From: Gemmatimonadaceae bacterium
GTDB lineage: Bacteria; Gemmatimonadota; Gemmatimonadetes; Gemmatimonadales; Gemmatimonadaceae
Direction: 5' to 3'
Length of the DNA stretch: 64,000 nucleotides
Assembly: GCA_036496605.1 (NCBI GenBank)
Contig: DASXKV010000018.1
Coordinates: 124,001 to 188,000 of the forward strand
Shown here in pieces: positions 8,838-17,665 of this stretch (position 1 is the first letter of the stretch; every line of letters starts with the position of its first letter). A model generated the notes under the pieces. It was not told the DNA's origin. It worked only from the letters and a program-made list of their open reading frames with translations, and searched no databases. The position numbers and the translations under genes were made by a program.

Positions 8838-11515
8838 GTCCATTCTGGCGCAGCCACGATCGACGCAACGAGGACCTGAACGACGAGATTCGCGCCCACC
8901 TCGAGATGGCGACGCGCGATCGCATCGCGCGCGGCGAGTCACCCGAGGAGGCCGCACGCAACGCGCGCCGCGAGTTCGGCGACGTCACGACGGTTCGCGA
9001 GGTCACCGGCGATATGTGGTCTGGACAGTCGCTCGATCGACTCATGCAGGACTTGCGCTGGGCGATACGCAGCGTGACGCGCGCCCCCGGCTTCGCGCTC
9101 GTCGCCATTCTCACGCTCGCGTTAGGCATCGGCGCGAATACGGCGATCTTCAGCGTCGTCAACGGCGTCTTGCTCGAGCCGCTGCCATTCCCTCATTCCA
9201 ACCAGCTGGTCTTCATCACCAGTCAGTTCCCCACACTCGGCTTCGACCAGTTTCCCGTCGACGCGGCCGAGTACCTGGAGTTCCACGAGCGAAACCGCTC
9301 CTTCTCCGACGTCGGCGCGTATGTCACCAGTGCGGTGAACATCGGCGCGGCAGGGCAGCCGCCGGCGCGCGTCAACTCGGGCATCGCCACCGCGAGTCTC
9401 TTTCATACATTGGGCGTCTCACCGCGAATGGGCCGTGCCTTCACGGACGAAGAGACACGGCCCAACGCCGCCCCGGTTGCCGTGCTCTCGTCCGAGCTCT
9501 GGCAGAGCACGTTCGCCGGTGAGCGCGACATCGTCGGCCGACAGATCGACGTCGACGGCGTGAAGACGACGGTCGTTGGTGTGATGCCACCCGGATTCGA
9601 TGTCCACGATCAGAATGTCAAGATCTGGCTGCCGCTGACGCTAGATCCAGCGCAGCGACAGCAGTATCGCGGCGGCCACTTCCTGCTGCTCATCGGCCGT
9701 CTCGCGTCTAACGTGACGCTCGCGCGGGCCAGAGTGGAGTTGCAGTCGCTCCTCGCGCAATGGCCGGCGCAGGATGGCGCCGATCCAAACGCGGCACCCG
9801 GCGCGCCGGGATTTGTTCACACGCCGACGACGACAAAGCACCGTCTGCGCTACGACGACCTGCAGAAGGACGTGGTCGGAAGCATCGGCACGGCGCTCGT
9901 CGTGCTCCAGGCGGCTGTCGGCCTCGTACTGCTCATCGCGTGCGCGAACATGGCGAATCTCATGCTCATGCGTGCCGAGACCCGGCACAAGGAGCTCGCG
10001 GTTCGCGCCGCGTTAGGCGCGGGGCGTGGGCGGCTGATGCGGCAGTTCGTGACGGAGAGCCTCGTCTTCTCGCTCGCGGGCGGTCTCGCTGGTCTCGCGC
10101 TCGCCTACTGGGGAGTCCACGCTCTCGTCGCTGCCAACGCCGGAAGCATCCCGCGCGCGTCATCGGTCGCGCTGGATGGTCGAGTGTTGCTCTTCACGTT
10201 GCTGCTCTCGATCACGACCGGTTTGCTATTCGGCCTCGCGCCGCTGCTGCATCTGAGCACGCGCAGCATCGGCCTGACGCTACGCGACGCGGGGAGTCGC
10301 ACGACAGCGGCCGCATCGCGCAATCGCGTTCGCCGGGGACTCGTCGTCGCGGAAATGGCTTTCGCCGTTATGCTCGTGGTCGGCGCGGGGCTATTGCTGC
10401 GCAGCTTCTGGAACCTGATGCGGGTCGATTCTGGTTTCGATCACTCGCATCTCACGACCTTCGGCGTCGTGCTTCCGTTGGCGACGTATCGAGACAGCAC
10501 TCGGCCCGTCGCCTTCTTCAACGATCTGACGGGGCGGCTCGGGGCAGTGCCGGGTGTGCAATCCGTGGCGGCGATGAGTGGGCTGCCACCGCGGCGGCAG
10601 GTGAATGCCAATGATACGAGCATCGAGGGATACGTCCCGACGCCGAACGGTCCGGCGCAGAACGTCGACTACTACCAGTATGTGACGTCGAATTACGTCT
10701 CGACGATGGGCATTCCGGTCGTCGCTGGCCGCGCATTCGGGCCATCCGACGGGCCGCTCTCGACGCCCGTGGTGATGATCAACCAGACGATGGCGAAGCT
10801 CTTTTACGAGAACACCAGCCCAGTAGGTCGACGCGTTCAGCCTGGTGGGTCGAAGGTGTGGTTCACGATCGTCGGCGTCTTGAAAGACGTGAAGCAGGGC
10901 GGGGTCGACTCCCGCACGGGAACGGAGCTCTACTTCGATTACGAGCAGCAGCCGGCGACGCGAGGTTTTGCTCCGCTCAATATGAACGTCGTCATTCGGT
11001 CGCCGCTCGAGCCGGCGGCGCTGGCGACGACGGTGCGCCGCACCGTCAACGCGCTCGATCCAACGCTCCCGATCGTGAGCTTCCGCAGCATGGACGACGT
11101 GTTCTCCGATTCGGTGAGTCGGCCGCGGTTCCTCGCCCAATTGTTAGGCATCTTCGCCGTGGTGGCCCTCGCGCTCGCCGCAATCGGCACGTACGGCGTG
11201 CTCGCCTACTCCGTTGCCGTTCGCCGACGCGAGTTGGGTATCCGAATGGCGCTTGGCTCCAGCCAGCAGGGTTTGCTCTCGCTCGTGCTGCGGCAGGGCA
11301 TGGCGCTCGCCGCGCTTGGTCTTGTCGCTGGCTTGTTAGGCGCGCTGGCGGTGACGCGTCTCGCGTCGTCGCTGCTCTTCGGCGTCAAGCCGGCAGATCC
11401 GCTGACGTTCATCGGCGTCGCCGTATTCATGATGGTCGTCGCCTTCCTCGCGTGCCTGGTGCCGGCACGTCGAGCGACGCGGGTGGACCCACTCGTGGCA
11501 CTCAAAGCCGAGTAA
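8834..11515 (+). CDS. ADOP-family orphan ABC permease with prefix domain (ADOP2)
   Basis: 893-residue permease coupled to padR by a 4-base ATGA overlap, which fixes the start. Residues about 1-80 form the permease prefix domain (DEIRAHLEMATRDRIARGES, then EEAARNARREFGD), absent from ADOP1 and ADOP4 of this window. Then follow a first membrane segment near [20 protein letters not shown], a MacB-type periplasmic domain, an FtsX domain with LLIACANMANLMLMRAETR, and a second copy of both ending in PARRATRVDPLVALKAE. No ATP-binding subunit is adjacent. Function is inferred from family only: an exporter or mechanotransmission-type permease under PadR control. Confidence 0.9.
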   Translation: MSPFWRSHDRRNEDLNDEIRAHLEMATRDRIARGESPEEAARNARREFGDVTTVREVTGDMWSGQSLDRLMQDLRWAIRSVTRAPGFALVAILTLALGIGANTAIFSVVNGVLLEPLPFPHSNQLVFITSQFPTLGFDQFPVDAAEYLEFHERNRSFSDVGAYVTSAVNIGAAGQPPARVNSGIATASLFHTLGVSPRMGRAFTDEETRPNAAPVAVLSSELWQSTFAGERDIVGRQIDVDGVKTTVVGVMPPGFDVHDQNVKIWLPLTLDPAQRQQYRGGHFLLLIGRLASNVTLARARVELQSLLAQWPAQDGADPNAAPGAPGFVHTPTTTKHRLRYDDLQKDVVGSIGTALVVLQAAVGLVLLIACANMANLMLMRAETRHKELAVRAALGAGRGRLMRQFVTESLVFSLAGGLAGLALAYWGVHALVAANAGSIPRASSVALDGRVLLFTLLLSITTGLLFGLAPLLHLSTRSIGLTLRDAGSRTTAAASRNRVRRGLVVAEMAFAVMLVVGAGLLLRSFWNLMRVDSGFDHSHLTTFGVVLPLATYRDSTRPVAFFNDLTGRLGAVPGVQSVAAMSGLPPRRQVNANDTSIEGYVPTPNGPAQNVDYYQYVTSNYVSTMGIPVVAGRAFGPSDGPLSTPVVMINQTMAKLFYENTSPVGRRVQPGGSKVWFTIVGVLKDVKQGGVDSRTGTELYFDYEQQPATRGFAPLNMNVVIRSPLEPAALATTVRRTVNALDPTLPIVSFRSMDDVFSDSVSRPRFLAQLLGIFAVVALALAAIGTYGVLAYSVAVRRRELGIRMALGSSQQGLLSLVLRQGMALAALGLVAGLLGALAVTRLASSLLFGVKPADPLTFIGVAVFMMVVAFLACLVPARRATRVDPLVALKAE

Positions 11516-11593
11516 GAGGGGCTAGGGTATTTGGAGCATAGAGACTAGGGAACGACGCCCTAGCCCCTATGCTCTAGCCGCTGGCCCTCGGCT
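11516..11593. terminator. CTAGGG-type inverted repeat between convergent genes
   Basis: Starts right after the ADOP2 stop. The left part GGAGCATAGAGACTAGGG pairs with CCCTAGCCCCTATGCTC on the right around a short loop, so it can act as a bidirectional terminator between ADOP2 and the convergent lipoprotein gene. No strong T tract. Confidence 0.55.
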
Positions 11594-11596
11594 CGT

Positions 11597-11854
11597 TCAC
11601 CAGCTCCAGTCGCCGAACGGCGAGAACGGTTGTGCCGCCTGCCAGCCCATCGCACTACTGCGTAGCGCGCTTTGCATCCGGCGCGTCGACGCGGCGCTAT
11701 GCTGGCCATAGATGACCGACGACTCCGTCCCGTAGCCGAGCTCACGCCCATTCTCGCGAGCGCGGAGGGGAACGTGGAAGCAGCCGCCCAGGGCGGCAGC
11801 CGCCGCGACGGCGATGAGAGTCTTAGCAACCGACAGTGCCCGTGCGTCACGCAT
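11597..11854 (-). CDS. Small lipoprotein, unknown function
   Basis: 85 residues from the ATG at 11854, which has a good GGAGG ribosome binding site 8 bases upstream. A lipoprotein signal peptide runs to the lipobox ALGGC at about residue 25. The mature part is only about 60 residues and ends with the aromatic run FSPFGDWSW. I do not recognise a family. A longer frame begins at 11929 but lacks a ribosome binding site. Confidence 0.65.
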   Translation of the reverse strand: MRDARALSVAKTLIAVAAAAALGGCFHVPLRARENGRELGYGTESSVIYGQHSAASTRRMQSALRSSAMGWQAAQPFSPFGDWSW

Positions 11855-12088
11855 CCCGACCTCCGCGTTTGGATTTGTATACAAGGTCTCTCTCACAGGT
11901 GCCTTTTCGCAAGATCCCGAGACCTCCAAATGAAGACACCCATCTCCATGGCTGACCCCTAATCCATCGCCGAACGTGAGCGAGCACGAGCGCCGCGGAC
12001 CATCTACGCCATTCTGACCGGCGATCTCGGGTTTTGTGCTGCGGTGCTCGATCGGGGAGTGGGCAGCCGTGCGCTATCTTGTGCACCG

Positions 12089-13264
12089 ATGAGTGACATC
12101 GTCTTTCACGATCCTCCGCGCTTTCCGCGCGGATTTCGCTGCGCCAGCCGATTGGCTGGGCTCAAGAACGAGGGAAAAGATCTCGCCCTGTTCGTCAGCG
12201 ACGTCGATGCCGCCGCGGCGGCGATATTCACGCGCAATCACTTTCCTGGCGCGCCGGTAATCGTCGGACGGGAAACGATCCGCGGCGGGCGGCTGCGCGG
12301 CGTGGTCGTAAACAGCAAGGTGAGCAACGTCGCGACCGGCGAGGGCGGGCTGGCAGACGTCCATCGCATGGCGACCGCGGCGGCGTCGGAGATCGGAACG
12401 TCGGGAGATCGCATGCTCGTGAGCTCCACCGGCGTCATAGGTGTTCGCCTGCCGATCGAAAAAATCGAGGCAGGGCTACGCGGCATGGCCTCCGAACTTC
12501 AGCACGATCCGCTCGTCGGGGCGGCCGGGATCATGACGACGGACACGCATCCCAAGGCTCTCTCGGCGAGCGTTGGCGGTTCGACGATCACGTGGGTCGC
12601 GAAGGGCTCGGGAATGATCGAGCCGGCGATGGCAACGATGCTGTCGTACATCTTCACCGACGCGCGGCTCGAGGCGGCAACGCTGCATCGGATGCTCGTC
12701 GAGGCGGCCCAGCTGTCGTTCAACATGCTCTCGGTCGACACCGACACCAGCACTTCCGATACCTGTGCGATCCTCGCGAATGGCCTCGCCGGCGAGGTAT
12801 CGGAGCGCACATTTCAGGAAACGCTAAACACCGGCAGTATCCGCATGACCGAGATCCTCGCGCGCGATGGCGAAGGCGCAACGCATCTTCTTCGCGCCAC
12901 GGTGCGGGGAGCAGCAACCGAGAGCGACGCACGCCGAGTGGCAAAATCCCTCGTGAATTCACCGCTGGTGAAGACGATGGTGCACGGTGCGGACCCGAAT
13001 GTCGGCCGGCTCTTGATGGCCGTCGGCAAATGCTTCGATTGTACGATTCGTCCGGGGGCCACCGACGCGTGGATCAACGGACATCAGGTCGTGCGAGGCG
13101 GCTCGCGACTCGACTTCGATGACGCGATTGTGCGGACGGCACTTCGCGAGGAAGTTGTCGATCTCGAGGTGTCGCTGGGCGTGGGCGCCGCGAGCGCTCG
13201 CGCGTACGGGTGCGACCTAACGAAGGGGTACATCGAGGAGAATGCCGCGTACTATTCGAGCTGA
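12089..13264 (+). CDS. argJ: Bifunctional ornithine acetyltransferase / N-acetylglutamate synthase
   Basis: Arginine biosynthesis enzyme that recycles the acetyl group from N-acetylornithine to glutamate, and in bifunctional forms also uses acetyl-CoA. From ATG 12089 the protein has 391 residues, normal for ArgJ. The self-cleavage site is visible as EPAMATMLSYIFTDA with the nucleophile Thr183, which becomes the first residue of the beta chain. Other marks are VVVNSKVSNVATG, GIMTTDTHPKA and the C-terminal GYIEENAAYYSS. It stands alone here: no other arg gene is adjacent. An ATG at 12044 is in frame but adds unconserved residues. Whether it is mono- or bifunctional cannot be told. Confidence 0.93.
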   Translation: MSDIVFHDPPRFPRGFRCASRLAGLKNEGKDLALFVSDVDAAAAAIFTRNHFPGAPVIVGRETIRGGRLRGVVVNSKVSNVATGEGGLADVHRMATAAASEIGTSGDRMLVSSTGVIGVRLPIEKIEAGLRGMASELQHDPLVGAAGIMTTDTHPKALSASVGGSTITWVAKGSGMIEPAMATMLSYIFTDARLEAATLHRMLVEAAQLSFNMLSVDTDTSTSDTCAILANGLAGEVSERTFQETLNTGSIRMTEILARDGEGATHLLRATVRGAATESDARRVAKSLVNSPLVKTMVHGADPNVGRLLMAVGKCFDCTIRPGATDAWINGHQVVRGGSRLDFDDAIVRTALREEVVDLEVSLGVGAASARAYGCDLTKGYIEENAAYYSS

Positions 13265-13316
13265 AGCTGCCTTGACAAGCAGGCTGTCCGACACTCAACT
13301 GCTCACTTCTTCCGCC

Positions 13317-14336
13317 ATGCGCACAATCCTTCTCGCGTCAGCGCTGCTGAGCATCGGGTCTCTCGCCGCGGCACAAGGACCAGCACTCGTGGTCCTCAAC
13401 AAAGCAGAAGCCACGGCGTCGATCATCTCTCTTGCCGACGGACGGACGATCGCGACGATGCCCGTCGGTGACGGGCCGCATGAAATCGCGATCTCGCCGG
13501 ATGGCCAGTGGGCGGTCGCGGCGAACTACGGTGGGCGGACGGCGGGGAATTCGCTCACGGTGCTCGATCTGCGCCATCGAAAAGCGGTGCGCACGATCGA
13601 CCTCGGCCCGTATGCTCGTCCGCACGGCATCGCGTGGATGCCGGACGGAAAGCGCGTTGTCGTGACGTCGGAGCAAGCCAAGGCCCTGGTCATCGTGGAC
13701 GTGCCTAATGGCAAAATCGATCGCGCCATCGAGACCGGACAACCTGGTCATCTCATGACGCTCGCCAAGGACGGACGTCGAGCGTGGACGGCGAACATTC
13801 AGTCGGGAAGTGTATCTCTCGTGGACCTCGACAAGGGCACCGTGATCAGGACGGTCGTCACCGGCCGTGGCCCCGAAGGTCACGACGTGTCGCCAAATGG
13901 GCGGGAGCTGTGGGCCGCCGATCGCACGCTGAATCGCATCACCGTACTCGACGCGAACACGCTCGATTCGATCGCCAGCATGCCGACCGGTGAGTTTCCG
14001 AACCGGCTACACTTCACGCCCGACGGGCGATGGGTCCTTGTCTCGAACATCCGCTCGGGCACCGTCGACGTCATCGATGCCGTGTCGAAGCGGACCGTCG
14101 ATCACATCACCTTCACGTTCGACTCGACGAAGGCGAATCCGACGATGCTGGGCGCGATGGGACAGACGCCGCAGCCGGAGGGCATCCTCATCGCGCCCGA
14201 TGGGAAGCGCGCATGGGTCGCGCTTTCGGCGATGAATCGCATCGCCGAGGTCGACATCGCGAACCGACGGGTACTGCGGTACCTAACAACCGGCCAGGAG
14301 CCGGACGGCATGGGCTACGTTGCGGCGCTACCCTAA
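13317..14336 (+). CDS. Exported YVTN-type beta-propeller protein
   Basis: 339 residues with a signal peptide (about 1-19, ending SLAAAQG). Repeated blades have the pattern ISPDGQWAVAANYGG, WMPDGKRVVVTSEQ, FTPDGRWVLVSNIRSG and IAPDGKRAWVALSAMNR, typical of YVTN / cytochrome-D1-like seven-bladed propellers. No haem ligand motif is visible, so a binding or scaffold role in the periplasm is more likely than catalysis. The TAA stop is formed by a copy of the heptamer CCTAACG discussed in the findings. Confidence 0.8.
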   Translation: MRTILLASALLSIGSLAAAQGPALVVLNKAEATASIISLADGRTIATMPVGDGPHEIAISPDGQWAVAANYGGRTAGNSLTVLDLRHRKAVRTIDLGPYARPHGIAWMPDGKRVVVTSEQAKALVIVDVPNGKIDRAIETGQPGHLMTLAKDGRRAWTANIQSGSVSLVDLDKGTVIRTVVTGRGPEGHDVSPNGRELWAADRTLNRITVLDANTLDSIASMPTGEFPNRLHFTPDGRWVLVSNIRSGTVDVIDAVSKRTVDHITFTFDSTKANPTMLGAMGQTPQPEGILIAPDGKRAWVALSAMNRIAEVDIANRRVLRYLTTGQEPDGMGYVAALP

Positions 14337-14339
14337 CGA

Positions 14340-14864
14340 CTACAGGTAGCGAGCGACGGCCATTGCCGACGCGGACAGCAGCAGCAGCCACGCGGAGATC
14401 GTGAGCGCGCGCGCCAGCCTGGCTTGCAGCGGTCCCGTCTGCGCAACCAGCTCCGCCGGAGGCGCTCCGCCGCCGCGTTGGGATTCCATCTGCTGAGCGA
14501 GATCGCCCAGCTTGCGCGCCGCGCGGCGGCCCATGGCGCCGTCGACACCAGCCGCGATGATCGCGAGCAGCGCACCAACCCCGAGCGCCATTCCCATCGG
14601 TGAACGCCCGAAGCCAGCGCCACCGGCGCGCGAATCCATCGCGAAGAGAACCAGGCCCGCAAGGATTGCCAGCGCCATGGAGATGTTGATCCATCGCTGG
14701 AGGCGTTGTTGTCGCATGAGTTGCGACATCAGCGGCCCCGCGCTCGGTCCGACGGCGCGAATCGCAGGGATGAGAAAGCCGGCGAGGACGAGAGTAGAGC
14801 CGACCCAGAAGATGCCGGCGACGATGTGCACGAGGCGCAGGAGCGCCATGAGAGGTCCGGACAT
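14340..14864 (-). CDS. Four-helix integral membrane protein, unknown function
   Basis: 174 residues from ATG 14864, with hydrophobic segments near 8-30, 57-75, 90-110 and 155-173. The first contains LLRLVHIVAGIFWVGSTLVLAGFL with a His and a WVG motif, which resembles CopD/DUF2269-type haem- or copper-linked membrane proteins, but I cannot make a firm assignment. It starts 4 bases after the stop of the aldo/keto reductase gene, so the two form an operon. Confidence 0.7.
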   Translation of the reverse strand: MSGPLMALLRLVHIVAGIFWVGSTLVLAGFLIPAIRAVGPSAGPLMSQLMRQQRLQRWINISMALAILAGLVLFAMDSRAGGAGFGRSPMGMALGVGALLAIIAAGVDGAMGRRAARKLGDLAQQMESQRGGGAPPAELVAQTGPLQARLARALTISAWLLLLSASAMAVARYL

Positions 14865-14868
14865 GTGC

Positions 14869-15783
14869 TCAACTATACACTGCCAGAGCGTCGACCGCAG
14901 CACGTTCCTCGGCTGACAGCTTCCAATCAGCGGCGGCCGCGTTGGCTCGTATTTGCTCCGGCTTCGTTGCACCGGCGATGACCGAGGAGACCATCGGATG
15001 CGCGAGGAGCCAGGCGAACGACAGCTCGAGCAGCGTGTGCTTTCTACTCTCGGCGAAGTGAACGAGCTCCTCGACGATGGAGAGATTCTCATCGGAGAGC
15101 GTGTCGTTTCCTTCGGCGAGCCGAGTGCCCTTCGGCACGGGTCTATCCTTCCGATACTTCCCGGTCAACAACCCGCTGGCGAGTGGAAAGTACGGAATGA
15201 ACGCGAGACCCCGTCGCTCGCATTCGGGGAGCACATCGGCCTCCGGTTCGCGGTGGATGAGACTGTACTCATTTTGTACACTCACAGAACGAGCATGTCC
15301 CGGCTGCACTGCGTGCTCTGCCTCGCGAATCTGATCGACGGAGAAGTTCGAGCAGCCAACCTCGCGCACCTTGCCGGCGCGAACCAATTCGTCGAGGGCA
15401 CCGAGGGTCTCGGCGATCGGAGTCGTCGAATCGGGAGAGTGGAGCTGAAAGAGATCGATGTAGTCGGTGCCGAGTCGCTGCAGGCTCGCGTCAGCAGCGC
15501 GTCGAACGTTCGCTGGTTGGCCCCGCCGATCGCGCGGCGCGCTCTTGTGGCCGAACTTCGTCGCGATGATGGCGTCGCGGCGTCTCACTCGTAATGCACG
15601 GCCGAGGTATTGCTCGCTGAGGCCATCGCCGTACAACTCCGCGGTATCGAAGAATGTGACGCCGGCGTCGAGCGCCGCGTGCACAACGCGGGCTGTGGCA
15701 TCGGCGTCGAGACGGCGACCGAAGTTGTTGCCGCCAAGACCGACGATCGAGACTTCGAGCGATCCGATGTGTCTTCGTTGCAT
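14869..15783 (-). CDS. Aldo/keto reductase
   Basis: NAD(P)H-dependent oxidoreductase of the AKR superfamily, 304 residues from ATG 15783. The catalytic tetrad is complete: Asp46 and Tyr51 in FFDTAELYG, Lys76 in IATKFG and His115 in FQLHSPD. The strand-loop GCSNFSVDQI and the C-terminal LLAHPMVSSVIAGATKPEQI are typical of the AKR11/YdhF-like bacterial group. The substrate is unknown. The frame is open to 15852 but the start at 15783 matches the family N terminus (MQRRHIGSLEVSIVGLGG). Confidence 0.9.
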   Translation of the reverse strand: MQRRHIGSLEVSIVGLGGNNFGRRLDADATARVVHAALDAGVTFFDTAELYGDGLSEQYLGRALRVRRRDAIIATKFGHKSAPRDRRGQPANVRRAADASLQRLGTDYIDLFQLHSPDSTTPIAETLGALDELVRAGKVREVGCSNFSVDQIREAEHAVQPGHARSVSVQNEYSLIHREPEADVLPECERRGLAFIPYFPLASGLLTGKYRKDRPVPKGTRLAEGNDTLSDENLSIVEELVHFAESRKHTLLELSFAWLLAHPMVSSVIAGATKPEQIRANAAAADWKLSAEERAAVDALAVYS

Positions 15784-16034
15784 GCGAGTGAGCGCTTCGC
15801 GAGAGGGAGTGGTCAATTTGGCGAATTTCTCGTGTCGAGCGGCATGGTGCATTCCGCGGGTGTGGCGCAGGTCACGATGAGCGAGTGAATTTCACGGTCG
15901 CGGCCGCTCGGGTCGCGGCTCGAATCGGGGCGCGATATCTACGATCAGTACGCTTCTTGCTCAACCGAGCCTCCGCTGTGTACCGGCGTCGTTGAGGACG
16001 ACCGGCCATTTCAACGGACCCTGGAGGAACCCCC

Positions 16035-16688
16035 ATGCCCACGACACTCGGGCGTCAGTGCATCAGCGCGCTCGCGGCCGCGACGCTACTCGTTGCCTGC
16101 AAGCCGAAAAGTGCAACGACAGACACCACGTCAGCGGCCGGAGCGGTCGCAACGGGATCGGACTCGGCGAATCGCGCGCGAATGGACAGCACCAATGCGA
16201 ATGCGACTCCGAATGCGAACGCGAATGGCGGATGGACGGACGGTCAGATCCTCGCCTTTGCCACGGCGGCGAACAAGGGCGAGATCGCCGAAGGGAAGCT
16301 CGCCGAGACGAAGGCGACCAACGCGAAGGTGAAGTCTTTTGGTCGGCTGATGGTGTCCGATCACACGGCGATGCTCCACGAGGGCACCTCGTTCGCGAAG
16401 AAGAACAACATCACGGCCGATTCGACGAAGAACGACGTCATCGATTTACAGAAGAATGCGCTCGACGAGATGAAGGATCTTCAGACGAAGCCGAAGGGCA
16501 ACGACTGGGATAAGGACTTCATCGACAAGGAAATCGATGGCCACAAGGCGGTGCTCGACAAGCTGCAACAGGCGCAGAACGCCACGACCAATCCGCAGCT
16601 GAAGGACATGCTCACCAAGGCGACAGCCAAAGTGCAGGATCACTTGACGAAGGCACAGGCGATCAAGGATTCGACGCTGAAGAGCTGA
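16035..16688 (+). CDS. DUF4142 lipoprotein
   Basis: 217 residues. A lipoprotein signal peptide ends with the lipobox LLVAC at about residue 22, followed by a Thr/Ala/Asn-rich linker with the low-complexity run NANATPNANANG. From residue 67 the helical DUF4142 domain runs ILAFATAANKGEIAEGKLA, FGRLMVSDHTAMLHEG and FIDKEIDGHKAVLDKLQ, a ferritin-like four-helix fold with conserved His residues. These proteins are envelope-anchored and of unknown function; metal or stress roles have been proposed. A GGAGGA ribosome binding site precedes the ATG. Confidence 0.85.
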   Translation: MPTTLGRQCISALAAATLLVACKPKSATTDTTSAAGAVATGSDSANRARMDSTNANATPNANANGGWTDGQILAFATAANKGEIAEGKLAETKATNAKVKSFGRLMVSDHTAMLHEGTSFAKKNNITADSTKNDVIDLQKNALDEMKDLQTKPKGNDWDKDFIDKEIDGHKAVLDKLQQAQNATTNPQLKDMLTKATAKVQDHLTKAQAIKDSTLKS

Positions 16689-16747
16689 ACAAGGGGCTAG
16701 AGTCTAGGGGTTGGGGGCTAGGGTGTTCGACCTTGCCCCTAGCCCCT
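16689..16747. terminator. CTAGGG-type inverted repeat between convergent genes
   Basis: Left half AGGGGCTAGAGTCTAGGGG and GGGGGCTAGGG pair with GCCCCTAGCCCCT on the right, which overlaps the end of the esterase gene. Sits between the convergent DUF4142 and esterase genes, and could terminate both. Confidence 0.5.
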
Positions 16748-17563
16748 CTGCTTATTCTGGATCCATTCAATCGCCGCCTTCGCCACGTCGGGCGGCACCG
16801 TGTGCGGACCGACGAACTCCTTGAGCTCGACCACGTAGCCCGCGTTCGTTAGGCGGGTCGCGAGGCGGCGGCCACAACCGTCGATCGGAAGAATGCGATC
16901 GTTCGTGCCGTGCGAGATGAATACGAGGGGGTGTCCGACCTGCGCCGCGGGCGCGAGGATACAGGGCGAGAAGGCGATCACGCGCGAGAACAGGTCGCCA
17001 TTCGTGATACCTAACGACAAGGCGTACGACGCGCCGTCGGAAAAGCCCTCGATGACGACGCGCGACGGATCGATGGCGCACTGCTCGAAGACGTGCCCGA
17101 GCGCGCGATCGATGAACGCCACATCGACGCTGTACGGTCCGTAGAGAAAATCCCACGTGCGGCCCCGCGAGTCGGGCGCGACGAGCACGACCCCAGCGGC
17201 GTCGGCGAGCGGCAGAAACGGAGCGATGCCGATCTCCGCCGATTGCCCGGCGCCATGGAGCATGAGTACGAGCGGCGCGGGCCTACTGGGATTGTACCTC
17301 TCGGGGACATACACGATGCCATCGCGGCCCGAGGCGAGACCTAACGAGCTGCGACCGATCACGGGGGACAGGCGTGGCCTGCCGGGTCGAGCCGTCAGCC
17401 GCCCGGGCGCTTGTCGCGGGGCATCCGTGGCCGGTGTCGAGCGACAACCGTCGATGACGACCCCAGCGAGCGCAATCGCGAGGCGGAGCGCATCGCGTCG
17501 CGTCATGGTGCGGTCGGCGAATGACAGGTCGTCGTCGTTAGGCGCTGGGGTGTCCCGGATCAT
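16739..17563 (-). CDS. Exported alpha/beta-hydrolase (PHB depolymerase/LpqC-like esterase)
   Basis: 274 residues from ATG 17563; ATG 17506 is an alternative that starts directly at MTRRDALRL. That twin-arginine-like segment followed by a hydrophobic stretch ending VIDGC suggests a Tat-exported lipoprotein. The hydrolase domain shows the oxyanion region LVLMLHGAGQSAE, the nucleophile Ser in the elbow GFSDGAS, the acid in SHGTNDRILP and the His in VGPHTVPPDV. The family splits esters such as polyhydroxyalkanoates or feruloyl esters; the substrate here is unknown. A longer frame to 17644 is open but unconserved. Confidence 0.82.
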   Translation of the reverse strand: MIRDTPAPNDDDLSFADRTMTRRDALRLAIALAGVVIDGCRSTPATDAPRQAPGRLTARPGRPRLSPVIGRSSLGLASGRDGIVYVPERYNPSRPAPLVLMLHGAGQSAEIGIAPFLPLADAAGVVLVAPDSRGRTWDFLYGPYSVDVAFIDRALGHVFEQCAIDPSRVVIEGFSDGASYALSLGITNGDLFSRVIAFSPCILAPAAQVGHPLVFISHGTNDRILPIDGCGRRLATRLTNAGYVVELKEFVGPHTVPPDVAKAAIEWIQNKQRG

Positions 17564-17665
17564 CGTCGCGAAGCTACCGCGCTGCGAGGCGCTGTCCACC
17601 TGCCTGTGACGAAGCGACGCCTCCCAGTGCCGAACGCCCCCCATGGGAACGTTCGCCAGCTTCGC